Source: Pegoplata infirma (Eukaryota; Arthropoda; Insecta; Diptera; Anthomyiidae). Taken from it: a stretch of 64,000 bases of DNA. This document shows positions 24,078-34,959 of the stretch, piece by piece; within the stretch, counting starts at the first letter, position 1, and each line of letters starts with the position of its first letter. The DNA lies in the NCBI GenBank assembly GCA_963921195.1, contig OY992540.1, positions 178,174,778 to 178,238,777 on the forward strand. The letters are read 5' to 3'. The notes under the pieces were generated by a model. That model did not search any database. It saw nothing but the letters and a program-made list of their open reading frames with translations, and was not told where the DNA came from. The position numbers were made by a program, and so were the translations under genes.

Positions 24078-24640
24078 ACCCACCGACCACAGCATGGGGT
24101 ATGCTCACTTTGATATTCCGTGTGTAACGCGTCGAAATATCGGTCTAAGACCCCAGAAAGGATATATAATTAATCTGTGATGTCTAGACTCCTGACGCTC
24201 GTCAAGAATATATCTCAAGGTTATAGGCAGTTTAAGATCGTAAAAGAGCAAAATCGGACCAGGGAGGAAAAAGTTTCTTCTTGAAGAACTTAGCCAACCT
24301 CTGAAAAACTCTATTTTTTACATGTAATCCTGTTTGATTTCTGTTTTTATTTTTGGTAAGCAAATAAAACAATTTGATGTCGAAAAAAGTTCAAGGTTAT
24401 GCTGGGGATACAAAAAAAGTCGTTTTGTTGTGCCCCCTTTTGTGGGCGTGGTTATTAAAAACTTATTTAAATAATGATTAAATTATATTACTGAAGTGCA
24501 AATAATAATTTAGTTTCGCGGATTTTAATTTTATAGCAATATTTTTTTAATGTCTCACGATGAACTTTGAGAAAAATAAGAGTGAAATTTTTTTTAAAAG
24601 AAATGTGTTTTTTTTAACTTAAAGGAACAAAAACTCGGGG
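24078..24640 (-). mobile_element. GTCY (mini-me-like) element, truncated
   Basis: Minus-strand relative of 1-1356 and 8745-9306: TATACCCACCGACCACAG, the CGAAATATCGGTCTAAGACC block and the GACCAGGGAGGAAAAAGTTT block are in the expected order. No GTCY expansion remains. Confidence 0.65.
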
Positions 24641-24689
24641 TGCGTTTTTAAGCTGATAACGGAAAAAAGAAAAAAAAATTTCGAGGATT

Positions 24690-25095
24690 TGGAAAAAATA
24701 TTTTTTTTTACGTATTCTTAAGTTGCTGCAAAAAATGAGACTTGATTTTATATAAAATGGACCTTCTGATTCCGAAACTGCAATCCAAATTTGTCTATCA
24801 TGTTCCGTTTTCGAGATATTCTCATTTGAAAATTTCAGAATGATTTATAAAGAACAGTTGATTTTGAGTTTTTCAAACGCCAATGTTTCAAAAACAGTAA
24901 GCGTTTGAAAAATTTCGATGCCAGATCTGGAATCGCGTGGTCTCATTTTTACTAAATGTAGTCCTATTTTATGTGAGCAACTTAAGAATACGTTACAGGG
25001 GAAACCTAAAAAGTGCCAAATTACCGTTTTTCAATATTCAAATGCGAATATCTTAAAAATCTTACGTGATAGAAAAATTTGAAAGGTAGATTTGG
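24690..25095. repeat. Dispersed repeat shared with 29820-30190
   Basis: Both places have ACTTGATTT..ATATAAAATGGACC, CTGCAATCCAAATTT, and TTAAGAATACGTTACAG in the same order. A more diverged piece lies near 34060-34240. Non-coding; family unknown. Confidence 0.7.
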
Positions 25096-25313
25096 AATAA
25101 GGAGTTAAAAAATTTTTTACTTGATGTATTTTTATTCATGGGAGTGCAAATTTCTATGAATTCGTTCAACAGTGTCATTATAAACTTTTTTTAAGTTTTC
25201 ATTAATTTTGAATTTTTGTGTTTTTTTTTTATATAAAAGTAAAATTACTACAATTAATTTAACTTTACAATAAAATTTGTTTGAAATTTCTAACCATATT
25301 TATATGAGAAGTG

Positions 25314-27174
25314 TTAATAAAAAAAAAAAACAAAAAACTCGTTAAGGGGTACGCGGCTGATAAAATTTAAAATTAGTTGTACGCGAGCCAAAAAGGTTGG
25401 TAACCGCTGGTTTAAATAATAAAACTTTAAAAATACTAAAGCATTTAAGGATTCATCGCTAAGTCTAGATCTTATTTTTGTACAAAAATTGCCAGCTATG
25501 GAAAAAGCCCTTTCACATTCGGTTGATGACGGCTTAACTGTTTGAATTGCATTGAACAGTAAAGTTATATTTTTTGTTTTATTTTTCGTTTTACGATACA
25601 AAATTAATTCTTGGCGTAACGTCTCAAAGTCACCACTTGGAATCGGTTCTGCGAGTGCCTTATCAATTTCTAACTGCAGTTCATTTACCATATTGTTTTC
25701 GCTTTGAACTTCAAATGCAATTTCCTCATCATCACTTATTTCAATATCACTTGAGTTTTCAACTCCATACAGTCGTTCCAGCAAATTTATGGCAAATGTT
25801 ATTAATACTTTAGTGGGCTGTATATTTGGGTTTAAAATGTATCTGGCTAATTCTATTAGGTTTTTGTTTTGTCGTTGTTGCATTCTGTTTTTAACAGCCA
25901 CCAAAATCTTCTTACCGATTTCAGAGTTTAGTTGGTCCAATTTTTTACATAAAAATGATAGTGCTCCCTCCGCTTGGATTATATTAACATTTGATTTGCA
26001 AAGAGCTTCTACAGTTAGCTTTATGGGCAATAATACGTCACACAATTTTGACAAATATTCGAAATCAATACTTTCATACATTTCCAATGATGATAACTCT
26101 TCCAAACTTTGCTTGATACACTCTTTTAAAAGAATAAACCTTTCTAGCATTGGAATTATAGAGTTCCAACGAGTTTTTGCATCAATAAGAAGCCCAAGTT
26201 CCTTGCTGTGGTTTTCTTTAACATGAATTTGCAAAATGTGATTTCTTACGGAAGAATTTTTGAAAAATTTAACAATTTTTCTTACTGTTTCTAAGCGTTC
26301 GTGTATGTTTTTATCAATCCTTGGTTGATTGTTTGTAGTAAAAAAGAAATCGGATTCAAAATTGTCGTCATCATTTTCGGATTCACTATCCTGAACAATT
26401 ATATCACCTTTAGCACATATTACGTCCATGACTGCTAAATGAATCCCATGAGCCAAGCATAGTTGTAATTCGGTCGGACTTTCGTCACCAAATTTTACAT
26501 TGACAGCCGCTCCATCTGATGTAAAAGCCACAATATCTTCATGAAATGTAATCCCATACTCTTGAAGATGGTTTGTAACTTTTTTATTAATTTCAGTTGA
26601 ATTACAAGAACCATTGATACGCACCAGTCCTAAATTTTAAAATTTTCCATTTGATTGATGTAAATTAAAATTGAAATATCGTCGCCTACGAACACTTGCC
26701 CACTCATCTAAAGTCAGGCTAAATTTTTCATTATTACTTAATTAATTCAGCTTTAAATTTTTCTTTGAAATAATTTTTTTTATTCAAAAAATCTTTCTGA
26801 ATTAAACTCATAACAGAGTTTTCAGATTTTGGTAAATTAAGTCCTTTGAGATTAAAAGATTCACGTAGGAAACTGGAATTAGCGATACCTCGAATAGAAA
26901 ACCCATCAACACAGGCTAACTTTGCCACTATGGATTCAATTGTATTTCGGTTTTCCATAAAAGATGTAATTGGCTGTAGTTTTGATGGGCCTGGATCATC
27001 GAAAACAACTTTTTCTGGAATAATATTGTGTATTTTTTGTATATGGTAGGACATTGTACTTGTTGATCCTCTATTATATTTGAATTGCTTTTTGCAAATT
27101 TTGCAAATAGTTTTATTATTTTCATTTGCAGATACGGTGAAATATTTCCATATATATGATTTTACGTCGGACAT
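25314..27174 (-). pseudogene. hAT-1 transposase with BED zinc finger, frameshifted
   Basis: The gene starts at 27174. Residues 1-50 form a BED-type zinc finger (CKICKKQF...HIQKIH). After residue 146 a one-base shift near 26735 leads into a frame reading NEKFSLTLDEWASVR. A TAA at about 26640 interrupts it before LVRINGSCNS. The 26624-25314 piece has FTSDGAAVN, the CLAHGIHLAV motif and the hATC dimerisation domain SSTECERAFSIAG...RSRL. The frame's last roughly 25 codons are read from the nested hAT element inserted at 25409. hAT transposases cut via hairpinned flanks and make 8-bp duplications, as found here. The two lesions suggest a recently inactivated copy. Confidence 0.9.
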
Positions 27175-27653
27175 CTGTAATAAACAAAATTGTTCAAACT
27201 GTATTCGTTATTGTATTGCAACTGTTATCTAGTTTTATTTACCTTAATTGTTCAAGATCATTTTGTTATAATTTGTTGGTTTTTATTGTTAAAATTTGGC
27301 AGGTTATAAATGTCTTCACACTTTTTTTTCTTTTTTTTTCACAACAAAAGTTTTTTTTATTTTACCACAACGACTTTATATTTTGCAAAGCTTACTTAGT
27401 TATTTAGTTTAAATTTTCTTTGTTTTGACGTTTGTTGCATAAACATTTTACACCAAAGAACGGTTGGAATGAAACACAGGGTAAAATTAACAAATAATTT
27501 TTTTTTTAACTTTTAAAAATAACAGGGTACAACGTGTAAATTAAATTTAAATTTAACCGTAACCGCAGGTTTTTTGTGCGGTTACGGTTAAATGGTGCGG
27601 TTAACCGCGGTTACGGTTACGGTTAAAACCGCATTGCAAACCCTAGATGAAAC

Positions 27654-28121
27654 TATAAATAAATAATATTTTATTTAAACACAAATGACCTTGAAAGCAT
27701 GTTAGATAGATTCTGAAAAACATAATAAATTTAAGAAAAAGGTCGATTAGAAGTAATATTGATTGATTAATTTTGGTTCAAATTAAATCAAGCGTATAAA
27801 AATTATTAATCTGAATTTTTATATACCAGATTTTGAAGAAAGGATCACAAAAGGTAACAGAGTCTTACTTTCAGCCCTGGAAATGTGACAAAAGGGTACT
27901 TCTTTCTAAAAATACGTGTATTTTGAAAGAAATTTTTAAAAAGTACACTTTTGCCACCATTACCAGGGCTAGTAAGTATGATTCTGAATACCACCATTAT
28001 GATTTTAGATTACAAAACATTTAGGGAATTTACAACCAACTTCTTTTTAGATCAGTTTTTCATCACGCAATCGATTAAAGAAAATTAATTTTAAAGCTTA
28101 AATAATGTGCAAACTAATAAA
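27654..28121. other. Low-complexity interval, possible Rab40 intron
   Basis: AT-rich. A 63-codon frame (27833-28024) shows no recognisable motif. This is among the few stretches without obvious repeat structure, and lies upstream of the Rab40 exon on the same strand. Confidence 0.4.
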
Positions 28122-28254
28122 GCATTCACACTTGCGACCTTAAACAAATTGTTCAGCAAAACACCAGTAACAGAATAAAAACGTAATGGATACAGAACAA
28201 AGACTTTTTTAAACATCTCACTCTTCAACACTTCAAAACAGCAAGTGTGAACGC
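28122..28254. mobile_element. Tiny MITE, CATTCACACTTGC ends
   Basis: GCATTCACACTTGC at the left and GCAAGTGTGAACGC at the right are inverted, about 130 bases apart. No convincing target duplication. Confidence 0.5.
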
Positions 28255-28374
28255 CGTATAAAACATATCCTAACTATTTTTGTCTAGTAACTTAAATTTA
28301 TTCTAAGTTTTAAATCATATAAACTTGTATTAAAAATGTGTACTTTGATTACATTTTTCATAATTTTTTTTTTG

Positions 28375-28470
28375 GTAAACTCCCGAAATTTCCTGATGAA
28401 AAAATCTCGGGATTTTAAGAAAATTATTTCCCGGGAATTCCCGGAAATTTTTTCCCGAGTAGAAACCCTA
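28375..28470 (-). mobile_element. hAT-like terminus remnant
   Basis: CCCGGGAATTCCCGG and the end TAGAAACCCTA mirror the terminus at 10890-10970. Only the end is recognisable; it lies less than 100 bases upstream of the Rab40 acceptor. Confidence 0.45.
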
Positions 28471-28565
28471 CTTGAAACCCATTTTCCAGAAAGCTCTGGT
28501 GTAGAGTATTATATGGTCTATCTTTACTTGGTTTCTTACTTATTTTGATTTTTTTTTACTTTCAG

Positions 28566-28783
28566 TATTATCGCTACAGGAATTATGCTGCCGTACAATT
28601 GTCAGACGTACCAGTGTATATGCAATCGATTCCCTGCCTTTGCCACCATCTGTGAAATCTACACTAAAATCTTACGCACTGACAACTTCACAATGTTTCA
28701 ATACCTTAAGTAACAGCTCGAAAAGCAAAAATAGATGTAAAACACCAACGAGCAGTGGACGAAATAGTTGCTGCGTTGCATGA
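28566..28783 (+). CDS. Rab40: Rab40 terminal exon: SOCS box and CaaX end
   Basis: The exon follows a polypyrimidine tract and acceptor TTTTTTTTACTTTCAG. Read from 28568 it gives LSLQELCCRTIVRRT, then IDSLPLPPSVKSTLKSYAL, and ends RNSCCVA before TGA. L..LC.RTI is the Elongin B/C-binding BC box and LPLPP the Cul5 box of a SOCS box. The KVLSLQELCCRTIV context and a C-terminal CaaX-type motif (CCVA) are characteristic of Rab40, a Rab-like GTPase that recruits a Cullin-5 ubiquitin ligase and is lipid-anchored. The first two bases complete a codon begun in the previous exon (probably the V of KVLS). The GTPase exons are not found in this window, so they lie upstream beyond it or are unrecognised. 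It is the only host coding sequence seen. Confidence 0.87.
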
Positions 28784-28869
28784 TTGTATAATATAAAATC
28801 TGAAACAATTTCAATTTATCAATAATATATTTACAAAGTATTTATTTTATTATATATAAATAGTAGATT

Positions 28870-31800
28870 GTCCCTTATTTTGGAAATGTTGGAAATGTTG
28901 AGACGGTACCCGTCATTTTTTTCCTTTTGACTTAAAAATAACTGAGGAAAAATTTTACGCCCTAAGACCACGCCTTCCCTACGCGACGGGGCCTTTAAGA
29001 GCGGGGCCTAAAAAATCATTTTTCCATACAAACCAAAAAAAAAATTATTTTTTTTATTTTTTTTTATTAATTATTATATTACTTGGTTAGCTTATTCACG
29101 ACAAAAAACTTGATTTGGGTGGGATAAGGCTTTCAGCTCTAAAAAATTTTTCGAACTTAGAGCCGCAGGGTTCCTACGGTAAAAATTTTTTAAAAAATAT
29201 TTTTTTTTAGTTTTGACAAGCAACGGTTTTAGTTGCTATGTTGCTTTAAATTATATATACCCAGCAAAAAAAGAGCTTACCATTCACTACAAAATTCACC
29301 ACAACTTATGAACCAGATGTACTTCTTCTTCAACTGAAACATTGATGAATTTAATATGGGCGTGACACACAAAGCATGTTCTATTTTTCGCCACTTTTCA
29401 GTGGCGAAAGATTGACACTTAAGTATAATATATATAACTAGTGTTTATTATGTAGATATATATTAACATTTTTATCACAACTTCTGAAGTAGTGATCCGG
29501 ATGTTAATATAACTTGACCTTTTGGAAGCACTTTTTTCATCACTTCTTTAGAAGTACATATTTCTTTGCATTTTGGGTGTGATTATGTCATTTTTATTTG
29601 GTGATTACTTACTTTTGTAAGATTGATTGAAAGAGTATTTTTTGCACTAAAAACACTGTTCGGCAGCAAAAACCTCCCAGTGAAATTTCTAACTGGTCCT
29701 TATAAATGTTGGTCTTCTGCTTCCAAATCTACCGTCCAAATTTTTCTAGCACGTATCGTTTTTGAGATATTCGCTGTTAAAAATTAAAAAAAAAGCAATA
29801 TTTTAGCACTTTTAGGGGTCCACTGTTACGTATTCTTACGTTGCTTCCACCTAATAGGACTTGATTTCATATAAAATGGACCTCCTGATTCCAAAACTGC
29901 AATCCAAATTTTTCAAGCATGTTCTGTTTTTGAAATATTCGCGTTTGAAAATTTTGGTGTGATTAAATAGCATAAAAGTGCGCAACAGTGGAGTTTGATT
30001 TTTTCAAACGCCAATATTTCAAAAACAGTACGCGATAGAAAAATTTGGATACCAGATTTTGAATAAAGATGTCTTATTTTAACTAAATCGAGTACTATTG
30101 TGTTTGAGCAACTTAAGAATACGTTACAGAGGAGACCCAAATATTTCAATATTCAAACGCGAATATCTTAAAAACCTTACGTGATTGAAAAATTAATTTC
30201 ATTGATAATCAAACGTATATACTTCGAATTAAAAAAAGGAGTAATTATAAAGATCAAAAAACTATAAAAATTCAAGGCGAATTGATTCACAAGTTTTTTC
30301 TGACCACAAGCCTGTACCTCCATTTTCTAAAAAGCTTAAACAATATATAATATTGTGATGCAGCAACCTCCGATTTAGTTCGAAAATGTATTTATTTAAT
30401 TTAGGACCAACTTTTTTTGATATAAGATATGAAATTTGAAAAATTTATCAATAACACAGGTTCACTAAATTTTAACTTTTTCAATTTGCCTGACCTTTGA
30501 CACCTGATTTATATGGATTTTGGTGTGCTGATTCCGAATCTGTTATCCAATTGTTTCCATCAGCTCGCGTTCGCAAGCAAATCGCTGTTAAAGAGTCGAA
30601 AAAGCCAATTTTGCTTGGCTATAATTTACAAAAAAAAATTTAGTGCATCAGTTTTAAACACGAACTTAACTATATTGGATGCCAGGATTTCAAAACTGGT
30701 ATTAGGTTTTTTCTGACAGCTTTAGTTTTCGAGTTATTAAAAAGGGCATAAATATTCAGACAAAAATATAGAGGTCATAAATTTAAAAATTTTATTTTAG
30801 CGATATCTCAAAAACTAAAGATGACTCAACAAAAGTAAGAGCATTTTTGAAATCAGCATATCCAACATACCTAAAATCGACATTCACTTTTTGGATGTAA
30901 GACTAGTGTTGGTAAATATAGACTCACAAACATGCCAAAAATAGCCTATTTTCAAAGTTTCCTTAGGCTATATCTCGAAAACTAGAGCTGACCCAAAAAA
31001 ACGGTAGCCAGATTTGAAATCAGCGTACCCCTATTACCCAAAATTAGTTATCAGAACCCGGGCAAAAAAAAGTGTTGCCCTGTGTAATCAATTTTCGTCT
31101 TTTCGATTTTTTAAGCTCTAAATAAAGAGAAATAAAGTGCCATTACCAAATTTTGTCACCATTTTTGCAAAACCTAAATATATTTAAAGCTGGACGTAGA
31201 AAAAATTGCATACTTCGTGTATCACCCTCATTCTAATTCTTTCAGTTGAAAAAGAAGTTCATATGTTGTGCTGATTTGATTCCTAAAAACATACGAAAAA
31301 GGTACTTCAAAATCATTAAGTAAAGAACTGGTGAAAGATGTTCTTATTGTTATTTTGTAGCATTTTTGGAAGTGATTTTAAAAGTACTTATTACGGAATA
31401 TGAAGTTCGGCACCTATCGCTACTTTGTATGTAGTGAAACCACTAATTCTTTTTGAACAACTTCGTTTATTTTTTGCTGGGTATTCATAAAAAAATATTA
31501 TTTGTATCTGTGACATCTTTATCGTGTTCTAAAAAAAAGGGTAAAATATGCATTGTTGATGTCTTCCGATACACGATAAAGATGTTACAGATGTGAATAA
31601 TATTTTTTTTTAATATATATCATTAAAAGCAACATAACAACTAAAACCGTTGCTTGTCAAAACTAAAAAATATCTTTTAAAAATGTTTTACCGTAGGACA
31701 CCAACGGCTCTTAATTTTTTTTTTTTGTCGAAAAAATTTTTAGGGCTGAAAGCCTAATCCCACCAAAATCAAATTTTTGTCGTGAATAAGCTAACCAGGT

Positions 31801-31992
31801 AATATGATAATTAATAACGAAAAAATTTAAAATCAAAAAAAAAATTTTTGGTTTGTATGGAAAAATGATCTTTAAGGCCCCGTCGCGTAGGGAAGGCATG
31901 ATCGTAGGGGCGTAAAATTTTTCCTGAGTTATTTTTAAGTCAAATGGAAAAAAATTAGCGGGTACCGTCTCAACATTTCCAAAATAAGGGAC
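28870..31992. mobile_element. Long-TIR element, GTCCCTTATTTTGG ends
   Basis: The inverted arms 28870-29255 and 31605-31992 share GTCCCTTATTTTGGAAATGT, GAGACGGTACCCG and TAGTTTTGACAAGCAACGGT. Its centre was replaced or expanded by the element at 29260-31481. It starts about 90 bases after the Rab40 stop. No clear target duplication. Confidence 0.75.
29260..31481. mobile_element. CCCAGCAAAAA-TIR element nested in the previous one
   Basis: CCCAGCAAAAAAAG at the left and TTTTTTGCTGGG at the right are flanked by TA (29258-29259, 31482-31483). It includes the dispersed repeat (29820-30190) and several TCTCGAAAACTA- or TCTCAAAAACTA-type stretches. Non-coding. Confidence 0.72.
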
Positions 31993-32999
31993 ACTCTAAT
32001 ATATAGCATTAAAAACTAATTATCTAAAGTTGTTAATTTAATATGTTTGTCTATATTGGTTTATTTTTATTTTAATTGATATATTAAAGAACTACTTGCA
32101 TTTGAATATTTTGCCTTTTGTTTGTCTTTTTGTAGTAAAATTTTGCTGACGTTTTACGTCAACACACGTAGACTCTGAGGTCCATTGTGATACTTTTGTT
32201 CTGTCAAAACACTGGGTTTTTGCAAACAAAATATGTTTTTTTTATTTTTGATGAACATTTTTGTTTTAAATTTTGCAAGGACTAAAAAAATTTAAAGTTT
32301 TATCATAAAAACATTTTTTCAGTAATGCATAAACATTTACTAGGTCTAATACTTTTTTGGGTTGATATTGACCCTAAAACCCAACTTTTCTGACCACAAA
32401 TTTTTTTCTTACACAAATTTTTATATATTCCCGGCTAAAAATGTTGTATATTATCATATATGATATCATATATGCAGTGACGTTCCGTCTAATGTGCGGA
32501 GGTGTTCTCTGAATACCTAGCATTTTTCCCTCACATATGTCAGTTTAATATTTTTATAATTTTTTCAAAGGTTCAAAAATATTTTCGCACATGTAATTCA
32601 TCATGTACTCATAGCAGAAAATGTACACTTTCAGTTGGTATATCATTTTTTATTTTCCGTCGTTTCATAAAAAAGTTATGCCAAATTTTGTAAGCATTAA
32701 TGCAATTGTTTCCATCAGTTCCATCAGTGAATGTGCGACAAAATTTAAAGAACAAACGAAGTTGTTGGGTTGTTCTTAACTTTGTTGTGCACACTCAACT
32801 AGTGTTAAATTACAACAACTACAACAAACAAAATATAAATTTTTAAAGGCATTTTTGTGCGGCAAATTAAGTAGCACACATAACTTTAAGAGGGGATATC
32901 ATTTTACTGGAAAGAGCTATTGCTTTAATTTGAAAGCCATATAAAAGTTTGGTATTTTATCTATGGTTGTAAATACGGTTATCACTTAAATTATATATA
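31993..32999. other. Mostly unassigned AT-rich interval
   Basis: No gene recognised. A single CCCGGCTAAAAATG terminus begins at 32431; a matching inverted TIR is only seen far away at 52040-52054, so no element is called. ATATATGATATC-type palindromes are at 32455-32475. Confidence 0.4.
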
Positions 33000-33495
33000 C
33001 AGTCGAACCCGGTTATAACGAACTCCGAGGGACCAGAAAAAATAGTTCGTTATAAGCGAAGTTCGCTATAAGCGGGGTATATTTTTTATCAACCTAGTTT
33101 TATTTCAAAAAAAATAGATCCAATTTTGTTTAATTTGATGGTTTTTTCGTAAATAAACTACTTATTGAGAAGAAATCATTAAAAATATAAATACATTTTA
33201 TCAAAATTATAATATAAAACCAAAAATTTCCAATCTTTTGTTAGTTTGATAAGCATGATTGCCACACTTTAAACAATATTTATGGGAGTTCGTTATAAAA
33301 AGGTAAATATACGTGAAATTATGTTCGTGGGACCATAATAAGCAGTTCGTTTTAACCGAGGATTCGTTATAACCGAGTTCGTTATAAAAGAAGTATTTTG
33401 TGTGAAAATTGATGCTAAAACGTCCGGACTTTAAAATTAGTTCGTTATAACCGAGAATTCGTTATAACCGAGTTCGTTATAACCGAGTTTGACTG
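33000..33495. mobile_element. pogo/Tigger-like MITE, copy 1
   Basis: It begins CAGTCGAACCCGGTTATAAC and ends in the inverted GTTATAACCGAGTTTGACTG, flanked by TA on both sides. Repeated GTTCGTTATAA blocks sit inside both ends. CAGT...GTTATA-type TIRs with TA duplication are typical of pogo/Tigger non-autonomous elements. A close copy is at 52287-52781. Confidence 0.88.
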
Positions 33496-33497
33496 TA

Positions 33498-34261
33498 CAA
33501 GGTTCCAAATTCTTGTCTTAAAAATACACCTTTTTAATTTTTTTTTATTGTTTTTAAACAAAAAAAAAATATTTTTTTTGTAAATATATTTACAAAAAAA
33601 AATATATTGAAAAACATGAAGGTTTGTTTAATGCACGATAATTTTATTGTGATGATGGGAGGAAGAAAATATATCGGCGATTGTTAATATTTTCAATTAA
33701 AGAAAATAGGGTGTATTGCGTTTTACCATTTATTTTTGGCAAAAAAAAATATTTTTCGCCAACATTAATTGTAACGGAAAATTCGATTTAATTTTTTTTA
33801 AATACAGATGTAGGAATTCTTAAAGATACAAATATTTTTATTTAAAAACAAATTTACTGGTTAATTTTTTAACTAAACGAATAAAGTTAGTTACACAATT
33901 ATTTTAGTGTAGATCTTACAAAACAAGATTTACTTTCCCTTAAATCACACAACTCTAAAAATTCAGAAAAATTCACTTTTCTAGCACTAGCAATTCATAA
34001 ACTATATTTATTTTGAATTTCTTATTTAAAATATGACTTTCAATTGTTACTATCGCGTATAGTTTTTCAGAAAATCGCGTTCGAAAATGCAAAACCCCAA
34101 ATTTAGTAATTATTTTTGATTCCACTATTACGTATTTTTACATTGGTGTCAAAAATAGGACTTAATTTATAGACTGTCATCTCTTAATTCCAAATCTGCG
34201 ATCAACAAATTTTTAGCACCTATGTTTTTTGTATTTTTTGTGTATTGAAAAAGCAAAATTT
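33498..34261. other. AT-rich interval with diverged repeat pieces
   Basis: Positions 34060-34240 resemble the dispersed repeat of 24690-25095. Nothing else supported. Confidence 0.4.
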
Positions 34262-34269
34262 CTTGAAAA

Positions 34270-34304
34270 GGGCTATATCTTGTGGGGCCGACAAGATATA
34301 GCCC
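34270..34304. repeat. Perfect 14-bp hairpin
   Basis: GGGCTATATCTTGT and ACAAGATATAGCCC are perfect inverted repeats around a seven-base GC-rich loop (GGGGCCG). It lies just left of element L, whose TIR also contains GGGCTATA. It might be a head-to-head terminus relic. Confidence 0.75.
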
Positions 34305-34320
34305 TGGATATGTGCATTAG

Positions 34321-34753
34321 AGTCCCCGCAGAACAATGTCGGTGACGTTTTTTTCATACAATTTTGGCAAGAAAAAACGCTCGGCCGAAAACCGCTTGAA
34401 TAAAATTAATTTTATTTTTATGTCGGTTTCTCTCTCTCTTTTAATTTTTGATATGAAAATGTTGCCAGAATTTTATAAATATTTCGATTATTTTCGATAA
34501 AGTAAACAAAAAAATGTGATCTCTAAAAAAAAAAAAATTAAAATTCTAAAAATAACAAAAAAAAAAAACGAATTAATATAAAAAAATCAAATTGATAATA
34601 AAAAAAAACAGTAAACTTAAATTAAAAATAGTGAAAAAGTGAAAAAAAACGTAAATATCAATGCTTGACTGAATTTCCCGCTGCCGCCTTTGTTTTGCGC
34701 CTATACTCTCTCGTGACCGAAACCGTCAACCGCTCCGACATTGTTGTGCGGGG
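34321..34753. mobile_element. Element R: MITE with GAGTCCCCGCA ends in the left TIR of L
   Basis: GAGTCCCCGCAGAACAATGT at the left mirrors ACATTGTTGTGCGGGGACTC at the right. TA is present on both sides, consistent with a TA target inside the L terminus. Non-coding. Confidence 0.7.
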
Positions 34754-34959
34754 ACTCTTAGGGCTATAACCAAATTTTTGGCATAGCACCACGTGATAAA
34801 CAATGTTGTTTTATTAAAAAAAATCGCATTCTCCGATCATTTTGCAAAAAAAAACACACGCACCAAATGCATTTTCTAAAAGTTGTTTTATTAATACAAT
34901 ATTTATGTATTTTTTATTTAACCACAAGTAACAAATAAAAAAAAAAATTAAAAAAAATA

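Larger units (their letters stand above)
23838..25409. mobile_element. Nested hAT-type element, CAGCGGTTACCAACCT TIRs
   Basis: The 16-base TIR CAGCGGTTACCAACCT occurs at both ends. The flanks CTTTAAAT (23830-23837) and GTTTAAAT (25410-25417) are an 8-bp duplication with one mismatch. GTACGCG motifs lie just inside both ends. It sits five codons before the stop of the hAT-1 transposase: without it the host frame would end FLKFYYLKN. It contains a GTCY element and a repeat block, and no transposase. Confidence 0.92.
23631..27645 (-). mobile_element. hAT-1: hAT transposon with perfect 8-bp target duplication
   Basis: A perfect 12-base TIR TAGGGTTTGCAA/TTGCAAACCCTA is flanked by GATGAAAC on both sides (23623-23630, 27646-27653). 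The subterminal regions repeat AACCGCGGTTA-type blocks (23650-23715, 27560-27630), probable binding sites. It encodes a hAT transposase on the minus strand, now damaged, and contains a nested hAT-type element at 23838-25409. Confidence 0.95.

Noticed and set aside
10890..28470. One giant hAT element bounded by TAGGGTTTCTA ends
   Set aside because: The ends are similar and inverted, but the flanking 8-mers (AGGGTTTC and CTTGAAAC) do not match and the 17.6-kb interior is a patchwork, so a single element is not supported.
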